Part shown: positions 8,315-17,939 of the stretch, piece by piece
Numbering within the stretch: the first letter of the stretch is position 1
Layout: every line of letters starts with the position of its first letter
Assembly: GCA_028280505.1 (NCBI GenBank)
Contig: JANQLO010000046.1
Coordinates: 1-56,564, forward strand
Source of the DNA: Chromatiales bacterium
GTDB lineage: Bacteria; Pseudomonadota; Gammaproteobacteria; Chromatiales; Chromatiaceae
DNA: 56,564 nucleotides
Direction: 5' to 3'
Translations under genes and position numbers: made by a program
Notes under the pieces: generated by a model
Database searches by the model: none
What the model saw: only the letters and a program-made list of their open reading frames with translations
What the model was told of the DNA's origin: nothing

Positions 8315-8794
8315 ATGGGAAAGCAGACTGTTAATTACTGGCTGATGAAATCCGAACCGGACGTATTCGGCATCGATCATCTCAAAGCAATGCCGAAAAA
8401 GACCGACCATTGGGATGGTGTGCGCAATTACCAAGCGCGCAATATGATGCGCGACGACATGAAAAAGGGTGATCAGGTATTCTTCTATCACTCCAATTGC
8501 GACGAACCCGGTATCGTCGGCATCATGGAGGTGGTCAAGGAGGGTTATGTCGATCACACGGCCTTCGATCCGAACGAAAAATACTACGACCCCAAGAGCG
8601 ATCCGGACAATCCACGCTGGTACATGGTCAACGTCAAATACAAACGTCACCTCAAACGCAATATCTCATTACGCGAACTCAAGGAACTGAACGCGCCGCA
8701 ACTCGACGAATTGCCGCTGTTGCGCAAGGGCAACCGCCTGTCGATCATGCCGTTGAGCAAGACGCATTGGGATTTCATTCTCGGCCTGGAATGA
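8315..8794 (+). CDS. EVE-domain protein
   Basis: A 159-residue single EVE (PUA-like) domain: NYWLMKSEPDVFGID at the start, HWDGVRNYQARNMMRDDMKK, the DQVFFYHSNCDEPGIVGI core, and a PRWYMVNVKY strand. EVE proteins (the Thyn1 group) bind modified bases in DNA or RNA in the family members studied. Length matches the family. It is followed 16 bases later by a sulfurtransferase gene in the same direction, so the two may share a transcript; a functional link is not implied. Confidence 0.9.
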   Translation: MGKQTVNYWLMKSEPDVFGIDHLKAMPKKTDHWDGVRNYQARNMMRDDMKKGDQVFFYHSNCDEPGIVGIMEVVKEGYVDHTAFDPNEKYYDPKSDPDNPRWYMVNVKYKRHLKRNISLRELKELNAPQLDELPLLRKGNRLSIMPLSKTHWDFILGLE

Positions 8795-8810
8795 TGCATC
8801 CCTGTCACCG

Positions 8811-9668
8811 ATGATCCTGGACACGCTCATCGATGCCGAAGACCTGGCGACACATCTCGGTGATGGCGATTGGTGCGTGTTCGACTGTCGCTTCGACCTG
8901 GCCGACACCGAACGCGGTGCCAAGGCCTATGCCACGGCGCATGTCCCGGGCGCACACTACGCTCACCTGGATCACGATTTGTCCGGAACCGTCACGCCGG
9001 CCAACGGACGCCATCCACTTCCCCGTCCCGAGAGACTGCGCACCTGGTTCGGTGTGCACGGCATAGGCCCGGACACCCAGGTCATCGCCTATGACGACAG
9101 CGGCGGGAGTATGGCGGTAAGGCTGTGGTGGCTGCTTCGCTGGTTCGGGCATCGCAAAGTTGCATTGCTCGATGGCGGCTGGCCGGCCTGGGAAACCGCA
9201 GGTCTACCCCAAGAGACGGTCGTACCGCCGAAGCCACACCCGATCGAGTTCGCAGGCACCCCGGACTGGCACGAAGTCGTCGAGACCGAACGGATCGAAC
9301 AACAGCTGCGCGACCGGCGACACGACGCAACATTGCTCGACGTGCGCACCGGTGAGCGCTTTCGGGGCGAGGCCGAACCGATCGATCCGGTCGCCGGTCA
9401 TATACCCGGCGCCATCAACCTGCCGTTACAGATGAACCTCGACGAACACGGGTTCTTCAAAGATGCCGCAACGCTGAAACAGATGTACCTGACGGCATTG
9501 GGTGATACCGACCCTCGAAAAGTCGTCCTGATGTGTGGTTCCGGCGTGACCGCCTGTCATAGCCTGTTGGCGATGGAAATCGCCGGTCTGCGCGGTGCGA
9601 AGCTTTACGCCGGTTCATGGAGCGAATGGATTCGCGATGCAGAACGGCCTGTCGCGACCGGCACCTGA
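8811..9668 (+). CDS. sseA: Two-domain rhodanese / 3-mercaptopyruvate sulfurtransferase
   Basis: A 285-residue protein with tandem rhodanese domains. The N-terminal one (DWCVFDCRFDL..G..Y...HVPGA) lacks a catalytic cysteine loop as usual; the C-terminal one carries the active cysteine C242 in CGSGVTAC (242-249). CGSGVTA is the loop typical of 3-mercaptopyruvate sulfurtransferases, while thiosulfate sulfurtransferases usually have a basic loop such as CRKGVTA. It is cytoplasmic (no signal peptide). It would move sulfane sulfur to acceptors such as thioredoxin, cyanide or TusA-like carriers. Confidence 0.9.
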   Translation: MILDTLIDAEDLATHLGDGDWCVFDCRFDLADTERGAKAYATAHVPGAHYAHLDHDLSGTVTPANGRHPLPRPERLRTWFGVHGIGPDTQVIAYDDSGGSMAVRLWWLLRWFGHRKVALLDGGWPAWETAGLPQETVVPPKPHPIEFAGTPDWHEVVETERIEQQLRDRRHDATLLDVRTGERFRGEAEPIDPVAGHIPGAINLPLQMNLDEHGFFKDAATLKQMYLTALGDTDPRKVVLMCGSGVTACHSLLAMEIAGLRGAKLYAGSWSEWIRDAERPVATGT

Positions 9669-9685
9669 ATGTATGCAACGACTTA

Positions 9686-10654
9686 TCAATCGGGCAATTC
9701 GAGCCGCATACGCACCGCTTGGGCCGAATTGCTGGTGTCGTAGACCACCATGACCTCGGCCGACCGGCCGTTTTGCGCCAGCACCGCAAGACCTTCGGCC
9801 TTGGCACCGCCCGCGGTGCTGACCTCCCCCAGCGCGATGGCCGGCGCCACCTTACGGTCCTTGCCGGGAATCTGATCCTTGCCATCCCACCACCAGAGAC
9901 GAAAAGGACCGGGTGCATCGTTCACGGGTCCCGACAGGATCAGCAACCCCCTATCGAGAGGGGCAAGATCACGAATGCCATGTCCGTTGAGCCGAACAAA
10001 ACGAAGCGTATAGCGTTTGGGGTGATCGAAGTCGAGATCCATCACCGGCACATAGCAACCACGCAGCACCGGGCCGCGAAAACCGACGAGCAAGCGGCCA
10101 TCATGGTAGGCCAGACCCTCGATATCGATTCCATTTTCCTTGCTCGGAATGCCACAGAAAGGGTACAACAGTGCATCCTTGCCAAATCGCTTGCTCAAAT
10201 CGATCGATTCCGGCTTCCCAAGATGACCGTCTTTGGCCCGAAAGGGAATGCGATACAGGCGATTGCGTGACGTCTCGTGACGGATCCCCAACAAGCGTTC
10301 ACGGTTCTTGCGAACCGACAATTCGGGCTTCAGCGTCCGCCTTCGGGACGAATGTGAACCGGTGACGTAGAGATGGCCGTCGCCGTAGGTAATTGCCTCG
10401 ATATCGGTCTCTTGATCTTCCTTGGCAAGCGCCAACTTGCGCTCCAGACACCAACAATCGCATTTTTCGCAGTCGGTCAGTATCTGGAGCTGATGGCCCT
10501 CGTCCGCCCCCATCACCAGGTAGTTACCGACCACGACGATACCGCTGAGATCCATACTGGCATCGATATCGCCGAGCAATTCCAGCGGACGCACCTCGCT
10601 GATACGGCCCGGCCTCGACTCGTTTGATGGATCGGGTGGCAGCGACTCAAGCAA
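9686..10654 (-). CDS. DUF3616-type beta-propeller-like protein
   Basis: A 322-residue protein matching the DUF3616 group: DLSGIVVVGNYLVMGADEG, DIEAITYGDGHLYVTGSHS, GIDIEGLAYHDGRLLVGFRG and KAEGLAVLA are repeated blade-like units with the (D/E)xEGLA pattern. No signal peptide is visible, and a cysteine cluster (CEKCDCWC) lies near residue 65. The start is TTG 10654; no ATG is available before the conserved part. Its first codons overlap the end of the preceding small gene by eight bases, so it belongs to the cysS transcript. Function unknown. Confidence 0.75.
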   Translation of the reverse strand: MLESLPPDPSNESRPGRISEVRPLELLGDIDASMDLSGIVVVGNYLVMGADEGHQLQILTDCEKCDCWCLERKLALAKEDQETDIEAITYGDGHLYVTGSHSSRRRTLKPELSVRKNRERLLGIRHETSRNRLYRIPFRAKDGHLGKPESIDLSKRFGKDALLYPFCGIPSKENGIDIEGLAYHDGRLLVGFRGPVLRGCYVPVMDLDFDHPKRYTLRFVRLNGHGIRDLAPLDRGLLILSGPVNDAPGPFRLWWWDGKDQIPGKDRKVAPAIALGEVSTAGGAKAEGLAVLAQNGRSAEVMVVYDTSNSAQAVRMRLELPD

Positions 10655-11000
10655 TGTATTGCGCTCCGGGTAACAGGGCTTCGTCGAACAACTCCGGCAA
10701 AGCGTCTAGCCTATCGAGGGCCTGGTCGCGCGGTAGCGTCAAACGCAGACAACCGGCCGCCTCGGGATACACCAGCTCTAGCGTAATCCGTGCGGGATCA
10801 TCGGCAAGATAACACTGAAGAATGGTATCGTTGCGATCCACTACGCCGATGAAGTTGTCCGCCGAACCCAGCACATGCTCGGCAAGCGAGCCGATACGGT
10901 CGGCCGGCATGGACTCCGGCGCAGTCGACGGGATCACCACATCCCTGCCGTAATCCCGGTAGAACACCCGCAACACACGTTGTATCGGCAGATCATTCAT
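10647..11000 (-). CDS. Unrecognised 117-residue protein downstream of cysS
   Basis: The start is set at ATG 11000, which overlaps the cysS stop in an ATGA arrangement; the longer frame into cysS is a shadow. The protein begins [20 protein letters not shown], is acidic, has alternating strands and a C-terminal helix ([18 protein letters not shown]), and has no membrane segment. I do not recognise a family. It is sandwiched by overlaps between cysS and the DUF3616 gene, so all three are translated from one message. Confidence 0.6.
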   Translation of the reverse strand: MNDLPIQRVLRVFYRDYGRDVVIPSTAPESMPADRIGSLAEHVLGSADNFIGVVDRNDTILQCYLADDPARITLELVYPEAAGCLRLTLPRDQALDRLDALPELFDEALLPGAQYIA

Positions 11001-12382
11001 CCTCGTCGCCAGGTGGTACCGGTCGGCGAATCTTCGAGCACGATACCAGCTTCTTTCAATTGCTCGCGTATGGCATCGGCCTGCGCCCAATCCTTTTCTC
11101 GCTTGGCCTGCGCACGACGCTCGATCAACTGCTCGATACCGGTGTCGCTCAGATCGCCGTCATCGTTCGCACCACCGCGCAGATAGGCCTCCGGATCGTC
11201 CTGCAGTAAACCCAACAAACCACCGAGTTGTCGCAACAACGCACCCAATGCTGCGGCGCGCGCAAGATCCCCGGCACGTACGCGGTTGATTTCACGTACC
11301 AACTCGAACATCGCGGCCAGGGCCTCGGGGGTATTGAAATCGTCCTCCATTGCCGCGTGAAACTTGGCCGCCGCCGGTTCATCTGCGGCGGGCTCGACAT
11401 CGGATAACGCGCGTAGCGCCGTGTAGAAGCGCGTCAGTGCCGCACGGGCATTGTCCAGGTGCTCGTCGTCGTAGTTCAGTGGGCTGCGATATTGACTGGT
11501 AAGGATGAAATACCTCACCTCTTCCGGCCGATAGCGGGTCAGGATTTCGCGCACGGTGAAAAAATTACCCAGCGACTTCGACATTTTCTCGTCGTTAATG
11601 CGCACAAAGCCGTTGTGCATCCAGTAACGCACGAAAGGATGCCCCGTAGCCCCTTCGGACTGGGCGATTTCGTTTTCGTGATGCGGGAAGGTCAAGTCGG
11701 CTCCACCACCATGGATATCGAACGTATCGCCCAGCGCCCGCGTCGACATCGCCGAGCACTCGATATGCCAACCGGGGCGACCGTCTCCCCAGGGCGACGG
11801 CCACGAGGGCTCGTCCGGCTTGGCGGTCTTCCAAAGGGCGAAATCCAAGGGGTTACGTTTGACCTCGCCCGGTTCAACCCGCGCTCCGGCCTGCAGGTCC
11901 TCGAGCGACTTCCCGGACAGTTTTCCATAACCTTCGAAACTGTTTACGTCATAATAAACGTCGCCATTTTCGGCGACATAGGCATGCCCCCGATCGATCA
12001 GGCGACCGATCATATCGATGATTTCCGGCAGGTGCTCGGTTGCCCTGGGTTCTTGATCGGGTGGAAGCACACCCAAGGCCTCGGCATCTTCATGCATCGC
12101 CGTGATAAAGCGTTCGGTGAGTGCCTGAAAGGATTCGCCGCGCTCGTTGGCCCTATTGATGATTTTGTCGTCTATATCGGTGATGTTCCGCACATAGGTC
12201 AGATCGTATCCGGCCCAGCGCAGATAGCGTGCAACGACGTCGAACACCACCATGACGCGGGCATGTCCGAGATGGCAAAGGTCGTACACCGTCATGCCGC
12301 AGACATACATATTGACTCGGCCGGGCTCCAGAGGGGCAAATGGTTCTTTTTTTCGATTGAGATCGTTGTAGATATTCAGCAT
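10997..12382 (-). CDS. cysS: Cysteinyl-tRNA synthetase
   Basis: A 461-residue class I aminoacyl-tRNA synthetase. The HIGH-type motif is CHLGHAR (residues 36-42), the first zinc cysteine is in YVCGMTVYD (C28), GWHIECSAM supplies further zinc ligands, and [11 protein letters not shown] is the KMSKS loop. The DALR and anticodon-binding helices end with [16 protein letters not shown], typical of the family. Length equals that of the E. coli enzyme. It leads a leftward three-gene group; its 5' neighbour on the other strand is ppiA. Confidence 0.97.
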   Translation of the reverse strand: MLNIYNDLNRKKEPFAPLEPGRVNMYVCGMTVYDLCHLGHARVMVVFDVVARYLRWAGYDLTYVRNITDIDDKIINRANERGESFQALTERFITAMHEDAEALGVLPPDQEPRATEHLPEIIDMIGRLIDRGHAYVAENGDVYYDVNSFEGYGKLSGKSLEDLQAGARVEPGEVKRNPLDFALWKTAKPDEPSWPSPWGDGRPGWHIECSAMSTRALGDTFDIHGGGADLTFPHHENEIAQSEGATGHPFVRYWMHNGFVRINDEKMSKSLGNFFTVREILTRYRPEEVRYFILTSQYRSPLNYDDEHLDNARAALTRFYTALRALSDVEPAADEPAAAKFHAAMEDDFNTPEALAAMFELVREINRVRAGDLARAAALGALLRQLGGLLGLLQDDPEAYLRGGANDDGDLSDTGIEQLIERRAQAKREKDWAQADAIREQLKEAGIVLEDSPTGTTWRRG

Positions 12383-12599
12383 GAGACGTCGACAACCGGT
12401 TTCTTGTTCGATTGTTGGGCAAGTCCCACAGTCTACCGGAACCCCGGGGTTATCGGCAGTTGCGGCTTACAGGCGGTGTTCATGACCATCCACGAACGCG
12501 ATTTGTCTGCCCGCTGAACCGGCCCGACCGGAAACAGGGTTTTGTCCTGACTTCACCGAGGCTAAACTGGCCGGCCTTTTTGTATCCTCGGATCTTGCC

Positions 12600-13163
12600 A
12601 TGAAGTTGATAAACGGGCTGCTCGTTGGTCTGGCCGCAATCGCTTTCGCCGGTCTGGCGAATGCCGAACAGCAACAGATACTGATGAAAACAAGCAAGGG
12701 CGACATCACCCTGGCGTTGGACAGCGCCAAGGCGCCTAAAACCGTCGAAAACTTCCTGGCCTATATGGATCGGGGCTTTTATGACGGCACGATTTTCCAC
12801 CGCGTCATCCCGAATTTCATGATCCAGGGCGGTGGCCTGACACCGGATTTGCGGAGGAAATCGACCAATCCGCCGGTCGAAAACGAAGCCGACAACGGGC
12901 TTAAGAACGTACGCGGCAGCATCGCCATGGCGCGAACCAACGAGCCTCACTCAGCCACTGCCCAGTTCTTTATCAATCATAAGGACAATACGAACCTGGA
13001 CTACACCAGCCCCGACAGCTGGGGTTATGCGGTATTCGGCAAGGTTATCGAAGGTATGGACGTCGTGGACGCGATTGTCGCCGTGCCAACCGGTTTTCAG
13101 CGCGGACGACAAAATGTACCGCGCGAGCCTGTACTGATCGAATCGATCAGTCGCCTGCCCTGA
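12600..13163 (+). CDS. ppiA: Periplasmic peptidyl-prolyl cis-trans isomerase (cyclophilin)
   Basis: A 187-residue cyclophilin with a signal peptide ([19 protein letters not shown], cleaved after ANA). The catalytic core [19 protein letters not shown], the [16 protein letters not shown] stretch and the [14 protein letters not shown] end are intact. It assists folding of exported proteins. A cytoplasmic paralogue, ppiB, follows 50 bases downstream, so the pair looks like a tandem duplication in which one copy carries an export signal. Confidence 0.92.
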   Translation: MKLINGLLVGLAAIAFAGLANAEQQQILMKTSKGDITLALDSAKAPKTVENFLAYMDRGFYDGTIFHRVIPNFMIQGGGLTPDLRRKSTNPPVENEADNGLKNVRGSIAMARTNEPHSATAQFFINHKDNTNLDYTSPDSWGYAVFGKVIEGMDVVDAIVAVPTGFQRGRQNVPREPVLIESISRLP

Positions 13164-13215
13164 AACACCCCAACCAAACAATCCAACCCCATCTGCGACA
13201 ACCGGGAGCATGTGT

Positions 13216-13704
13216 ATGATCACGCTGAAGACCAACCACGGCGATATCGTCATCGAACTCGATCACGAAAAGGCGCCAAAGACCTGTGAAAACTTCGAAC
13301 AGTACGTCCGTGACGGCCATTACGACGGCACTATCTTCCATCGCGTGATCAATAACTTCATGATCCAAGGCGGCGGTTTTCTGCCCGACATGATGCAGAA
13401 AGCGACCCGCGACCCAATTGAAAACGAAGCCAACAACGGCCTGAGCAATGTCACCGGCAGCATCGCCATGGCACGCACCATGGCGCCGCATTCGGCAAGC
13501 GCCCAATTCTTCATCAACGTGAAGGACAACGACTTCCTCGATCATCCGGGACAAGACGGCTGGGGCTATTGCGTCTTCGGCAAGGTCACCGAAGGCATGG
13601 ACGTGGTCGACAAAATCAAGACCACCGATACCACCAACAGGGCAGGTCATTCCGACGTACCGGTCGAACCCATCGTTATCGAAAAGGCCGAAATCAGCGA
13701 GTGA
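13216..13704 (+). CDS. ppiB: Cytoplasmic peptidyl-prolyl cis-trans isomerase (cyclophilin)
   Basis: A 162-residue cyclophilin without a signal peptide, beginning [16 protein letters not shown] as in E. coli PpiB. ATG 13216 is preferred to ATG 13210 because GGGAG at 13204-13208 is then seven bases away instead of one. Active-site segments [19 protein letters not shown] and ASAQFFIN are present. It is in tandem with the periplasmic cyclophilin. Confidence 0.95.
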   Translation: MITLKTNHGDIVIELDHEKAPKTCENFEQYVRDGHYDGTIFHRVINNFMIQGGGFLPDMMQKATRDPIENEANNGLSNVTGSIAMARTMAPHSASAQFFINVKDNDFLDHPGQDGWGYCVFGKVTEGMDVVDKIKTTDTTNRAGHSDVPVEPIVIEKAEISE

Positions 13705-13818
13705 AGGCGATACATAGGCGCCGGGATATCGACTCGGCGTCTAAAGGGAACCTCTGATTATTCTGCGCACATCAGATTTGGACGCCCAAATACGTGCTCA
13801 TGATTTGCTTGAGGCGCC

Positions 13819-14688
13819 CTAGAGCACGAAATACAACACGGCGGGAATCACCGCCAAACTGGCGAAGTTACCCAGCAAGACCACGGCCGCCACCTTGCGC
13901 GGCTCGATGCCGTAACGCTCCGCCAACATGAAATTCAACACCGCAGGCGGCAAAGCGGCGAACACGATCAGCTGCGCCTGTTGAATCGCGGGTAGCTCGA
14001 CGAATAGGACCACGGCGACGGCGACCACCAGGCCGCTCAAAGGACACAGAATCGCGCCCGCCATACCGATGCGCCAATCGGACAAATCGACCCCGGTCAT
14101 ACGCACACCCAGTGCGAACAGCATCAAGGGGATCGCGATCTGTCCGAGCAGATCGATCGCCTCGTGCAACGGCCCCGGCACACCCAGATCGAATACGGCC
14201 ACGACCAGTCCAGCCAGCGTCGCCGCGAGCATGGGCATCCGTATCAACTTAAGCGGATTGACATGCCCGGTGAGCATCGCATTGCCCACGGTGAAATGCA
14301 GCGTGTTCTCGACCAGGAACAAAATCATCGCCGCCGGCAAGGCCGCTTCGCCGAAGGCGAACAGGGCCAGCGGCAACCCCATGTTACCCGAGTTGTTGAA
14401 CATCATCGGCGGCAGGAACACCTGGTTCTTGTAACCGAGCATGCGGCTAATCGGCCAGACCAATAAACCCGAACCCAGGACAACGATTCCCGCTGCTAAC
14501 GCCAACTCGCCATAACGCTCGAGTTCGAAGCCCTCGCTGGACAACACCGAAAAAATCAGCGCCGGGGTGAAGAGTTCGAGATTGAGCCGGTTCGCCGAGG
14601 CCATGTCGGGACCGAACTTACGCGCATAGAAATAGCCGAGGGCAACGATCGCGAAGATCGGGAAAACAATTTCAAAAACCTGAAACAT
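13819..14688 (-). CDS. AEC-family (auxin efflux carrier-like) transporter
   Basis: A 289-residue membrane protein with about ten helices in two five-helix halves. PIFAIVALGYFYARKFG at the start, the central NNSGNMGLPLALFAFGE motif with the family's asparagine and proline, and the late PPAVLNFMLAERYG are diagnostic of AEC permeases, which carry malate, malonate or other organic anions in bacteria. No neighbour hints at the substrate. It is convergent with ppiB and divergent from lpxH. Confidence 0.88.
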   Translation of the reverse strand: MFQVFEIVFPIFAIVALGYFYARKFGPDMASANRLNLELFTPALIFSVLSSEGFELERYGELALAAGIVVLGSGLLVWPISRMLGYKNQVFLPPMMFNNSGNMGLPLALFAFGEAALPAAMILFLVENTLHFTVGNAMLTGHVNPLKLIRMPMLAATLAGLVVAVFDLGVPGPLHEAIDLLGQIAIPLMLFALGVRMTGVDLSDWRIGMAGAILCPLSGLVVAVAVVLFVELPAIQQAQLIVFAALPPAVLNFMLAERYGIEPRKVAAVVLLGNFASLAVIPAVLYFVL

Positions 14689-14838
14689 CGAAGGGCCTGC
14701 AACACAGCGGTCGCCGCAGCTTAAAAGGCGTCAACGCCTCAGACAAATGAAAATACGCACTTCCCGCCTTTGGCACGACCGCTGGGATCGGGCACCGAGA
14801 CGCACACAGGACGCCCAGGCTGGGTACAATCCGCGACG

Positions 14839-15636
14839 ATGAAATCTTCCACCCCTCTCTCGCCGACAAGTTGCCCGGCGCAGTCCGGATCACTGATCAT
14901 ACCCGGACGACAATGGTTTGTTTCCGATCTGCACCTGTCTATCGAGCGCCCCGCGACGCTCGAGCTGTTCGAGCATTTCGTCGCCGAACACCCACAGACC
15001 GACGATCGTCTGTTCATTCTCGGCGATCTGTTCGATGCCTGGATCGGTGACGACGACGATGCCGAGCTCGCCATGCGGGTCCGCAAGGCATTGCGCACGG
15101 CCAGCGAGCGCGGGGTACGCATTTTCATTCAACGTGGCAACCGCGACTTCATGATGGGCAAGCGCCTGATGCGTGCCTGCGGCGCCATGTTGCTACCGGA
15201 TCATTTCGTCACACCGGTCGCCGGCCGCCCTACGTTGTTGATGCACGGCGATCTGCTATGTACCGATGACGTCGATTACCAAAAGGCACGGCGACGCTTC
15301 CGAAATCCCTTGTTCCAATGGCTGATGTTGCTCAAATCGCTTGAGGAGCGCCGTCGCATCGCCGCGGATTACCGCAAACGCAGCGGCGAGATCACGGCAA
15401 AGAAATCCGCCGAGATCATGGACGTCAATGCCGATACCGTAATCCGGACCTTGCGCCACCACCGGGTCGACCAATTGATCCATGGGCACACCCACCGACC
15501 GGCCGAACATCAGCACGCCCTGCCCGACGGGCGCACCGCATTGCGCCTGGTATTGCCGGAATGGCATGAGAACGCGGTCGTGGCATGGCAGGATGACGGT
15601 AAAAAACTGAACGCGATTAACGTGACTTTGTCGTGA
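14839..15636 (+). CDS. lpxH: UDP-2,3-diacylglucosamine diphosphatase
   Basis: A calcineurin-like phosphoesterase of lipid A synthesis, hydrolysing UDP-2,3-diacylglucosamine to lipid X and UMP at the inner membrane. All metal motifs are present: SDLHL, GDLFDAWIGDD, RGNRDFMMG, LLMHGD and HGHTHRP. ATG 14839 gives 265 residues; the conserved part starts near residue 26, so the N-terminus is about 20-25 residues longer than in E. coli LpxH and the true start could be further in. An earlier in-frame ATG at 14770 would add a Gly/Thr-rich stretch with no family support. Confidence 0.92.
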   Translation: MKSSTPLSPTSCPAQSGSLIIPGRQWFVSDLHLSIERPATLELFEHFVAEHPQTDDRLFILGDLFDAWIGDDDDAELAMRVRKALRTASERGVRIFIQRGNRDFMMGKRLMRACGAMLLPDHFVTPVAGRPTLLMHGDLLCTDDVDYQKARRRFRNPLFQWLMLLKSLEERRRIAADYRKRSGEITAKKSAEIMDVNADTVIRTLRHHRVDQLIHGHTHRPAEHQHALPDGRTALRLVLPEWHENAVVAWQDDGKKLNAINVTLS

Positions 15637-15660
15637 CGGGATCCAGACGCGGCGACAGCA

Positions 15661-16473
15661 TCAGGTTTTTCCGCACAATTGCTCCAGACGCGCCAGCTCG
15701 GCATCGCTGAAACCGGCCTGCTTGCGCGCCGGCTTGTGCAGCGGGCAACGGATACCGCCGGTGAAATGTTCCTGCAGCAATGAGAAATAGGTCGATTCCG
15801 GATCGAGCCCACGCTGCCGGCAAAGATATTCGAACCAGTGCGAACCGGCCGCCACATGCCCGACTTCGTCACGCAGGATAATCGTCAGGATGTCGACCGT
15901 GGCCTGATCACCGATTGCCGCGAAACGATTCATTATGCCGGGCGTGACGTCCAAACCCCGTGCCTCCATCACCCGGGGGACCAAGGCCATGCGTAGCAAG
16001 GGGTCCGACGCGGTCTTGACCGCCAGTTCCCACAGGCCGTTATGGGCCGGAAAATCGCCGTAGCCATGGCCCAGCTCGGCCAACCGGTCGCGCAACAACG
16101 AGAAATGATAAGCCTCCTCGGCCGCGACCTTCACCCAGTCGGCATAATAGGCATCGGGCAAATCACGAAACCGGTAGACCGCATCGCAGGCCAGATTGAT
16201 CGCATTGAACTCGATGTGCGCGACGGCATGAATCATGGCCGCCTGGCCCTCAGGCGTGCTCAGGCGGCGTTGCGCCAATGCCTTCGGCGCCACCAGGCGC
16301 GGAGCGGCCGGACGCCCGGCGTCGGGCAAGACGGGCGGCATGTCCGACCAAGGCTCGCGCTGCAGTTCACCAGCAGCGAATCGTTCATGAAGCCGACTGG
16401 CCAAGGCCAGCTTCGACGCCACCTCGGTGCAGCGCAGACATTCCTCGGCGGCGGCATACAGATCACTAGACAT
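15661..16473 (-). CDS. DUF455 ferritin-like protein
   Basis: A 270-residue all-helical protein of the DUF455 group. Ferritin-like metal motifs are visible: HIEFNAINLACD (E..H-type helix), EEAYHFSLLRDRL, and later RVMEARGLDVTPG and LRDEVGHVAAGSHWF, giving the ExxH pattern for a di-iron site. ATG 16473 is chosen because the sequence before it overlaps the glycerate kinase end without conservation. In this family biochemical function is unproven; some relatives are tied to tRNA or base modification. It follows the glycerate kinase gene in the same direction. Confidence 0.85.
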   Translation of the reverse strand: MSSDLYAAAEECLRCTEVASKLALASRLHERFAAGELQREPWSDMPPVLPDAGRPAAPRLVAPKALAQRRLSTPEGQAAMIHAVAHIEFNAINLACDAVYRFRDLPDAYYADWVKVAAEEAYHFSLLRDRLAELGHGYGDFPAHNGLWELAVKTASDPLLRMALVPRVMEARGLDVTPGIMNRFAAIGDQATVDILTIILRDEVGHVAAGSHWFEYLCRQRGLDPESTYFSLLQEHFTGGIRCPLHKPARKQAGFSDAELARLEQLCGKT

Positions 16474-16508
16474 CGAACGATGGTAACACCGGCGACTCGC
16501 GAACCTGT

Positions 16509-17735
16509 TCAAACACGCCAGGCAATCACCAGATCGGTGACGTTGGTACCGGTCGGGCCGGTGGTGACCAGATCGCCGGTTTGTTCGAGAAAGGTCCCGG
16601 CATCCGCCCGGGTAAGATGGTCATCGGCATCCAGCCCTTCGATTTCGCCGCGACGGACAGTCGACTCGTCGACCAAGGCGCCGGCGTCGTCGGTCGGACC
16701 GTCGCTACCATCGGTCCCGGCACATAACGCCACCGCCGGATGCTCACCGGCAATGTTCGTCGCGAGCGCCAGCGCGAGTTGCTGATTGCGCCCGCCGCGC
16801 CCCGGGTCCGGCGGCAACACGACTGTCGTCTCTCCACCCCATACATGGATCGTGCCGGGGCGCTCTCGCAAAACCTCGGCGATATGTGCCGCAACCGCAC
16901 CCAGATTACCGTCGAGATGACTCAAATGCCGCTGCACCTGCAGGCCTTCGGCCAGTACAGCCTGTTCGGCGGCGTGCAACGCATCGTCCAGGGTCGCCAC
17001 GACACGGATTTGCGGATCGGCCTTGACCGGTAGTGCGCTCTCCGGCGGCAACAGGTTCAACAGCCAGTCAGGCAAATCCGCAGGTAGATTGCGCTGCAAC
17101 GGTGAACTCAGCGGCCCGGAACCGATCACCGCCGGGTCGTCACCCGCCACATCCGAGATCAGCAGACCGGTCACCGGGCGCGGCATCAGCAATGCGGCCA
17201 GGCCACCGCCTTTCAATCGCGACAGACGCCGACGCACCGCATTGATCTCGTCGATCGGCCGCCCGTTGGCCAGTAACCAATCCGTGACTCGCTTCAAGTC
17301 GCTCAATTCGACCCCGGGCTGCAGCACCTCGACCAAGGCCGAGGCCCCACCGGAGATCAGCACCAGCACCGGCATATCGGCGGACAAATCGGCGACAAAA
17401 TCCAATACCGCCTGACCGGCCGCGAGGCTGCGATCGTCGGGAATCGGATGCGAACCTTCGCAAATGCGGATTCGATCCGTGTCCAATCCCTGTGTATCGG
17501 CAAGCCCGGCCTTGGTCACCACCAGCCCGCACAGGAGGTGCTTGCCGAGCACCTCCTGTGCACCCCGCGCCATGGCGCTCGCCGCCTTGCCCAGCGCAAT
17601 CAACGCGAATGGGCCCTCTGCATCCGTGCGGCGCAGCCAGTCGGCCGTCACCCGTTCGCCGTCCACCGCGGCAACGCCGGCGGCGTAGGCGCGCAGTATG
17701 GCCGCGCGCATCAAGCTGGAATTGGGCGAGGTCAT
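16509..17735 (-). CDS. Glycerate 2-kinase (MOFRL/TtuD family)
   Basis: A 408-residue protein of the GckA/TtuD family, which phosphorylates glycerate to 2-phosphoglycerate; older databases call it hydroxypyruvate reductase. Visible markers are FALIALGKAASAMARGA, CEGSHPIPDDRSLAAGQA, VLISGGASALVE, the NAVRRRLSRLKGGGLA block and the C-terminal MOFRL region with GRGGRNQQLALALA and CAGTDGSDGPTDDAGA. It would feed glyoxylate- or serine-derived glycerate into glycolysis. The product ends shortly before the DUF455 gene. Confidence 0.92.
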   Translation of the reverse strand: MTSPNSSLMRAAILRAYAAGVAAVDGERVTADWLRRTDAEGPFALIALGKAASAMARGAQEVLGKHLLCGLVVTKAGLADTQGLDTDRIRICEGSHPIPDDRSLAAGQAVLDFVADLSADMPVLVLISGGASALVEVLQPGVELSDLKRVTDWLLANGRPIDEINAVRRRLSRLKGGGLAALLMPRPVTGLLISDVAGDDPAVIGSGPLSSPLQRNLPADLPDWLLNLLPPESALPVKADPQIRVVATLDDALHAAEQAVLAEGLQVQRHLSHLDGNLGAVAAHIAEVLRERPGTIHVWGGETTVVLPPDPGRGGRNQQLALALATNIAGEHPAVALCAGTDGSDGPTDDAGALVDESTVRRGEIEGLDADDHLTRADAGTFLEQTGDLVTTGPTGTNVTDLVIAWRV

Positions 17736-17939
17736 GGCATCTCCGGATACATCATAAGCAGGGCCTCATGTTAGTATTTTCTGAATTTAGGGCATTTCCA
17801 AGTCATTCCGCACAAATCCAGGCAGCGGCATTCGAAATCGAAACAATCATGCACGAATCACGAAAAGCCCTTTTAAAACCATGCATCGACAGAGCCCGCC
17901 CCGGCGACGGTTCATACGCCCGCTATCGAGGTTAACCCG

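Noticed and set aside
11459-12517. Long plus-strand open frame antisense to cysS
   Set aside because: cysS on the minus strand has all synthetase motifs; the antisense frame has none.
13730-13780. Possible repeat-element end (gggaacctctgatta with tctgat / atcaga arms)
   Set aside because: The arms are only six bases long and no second copy or partner end is visible nearby.
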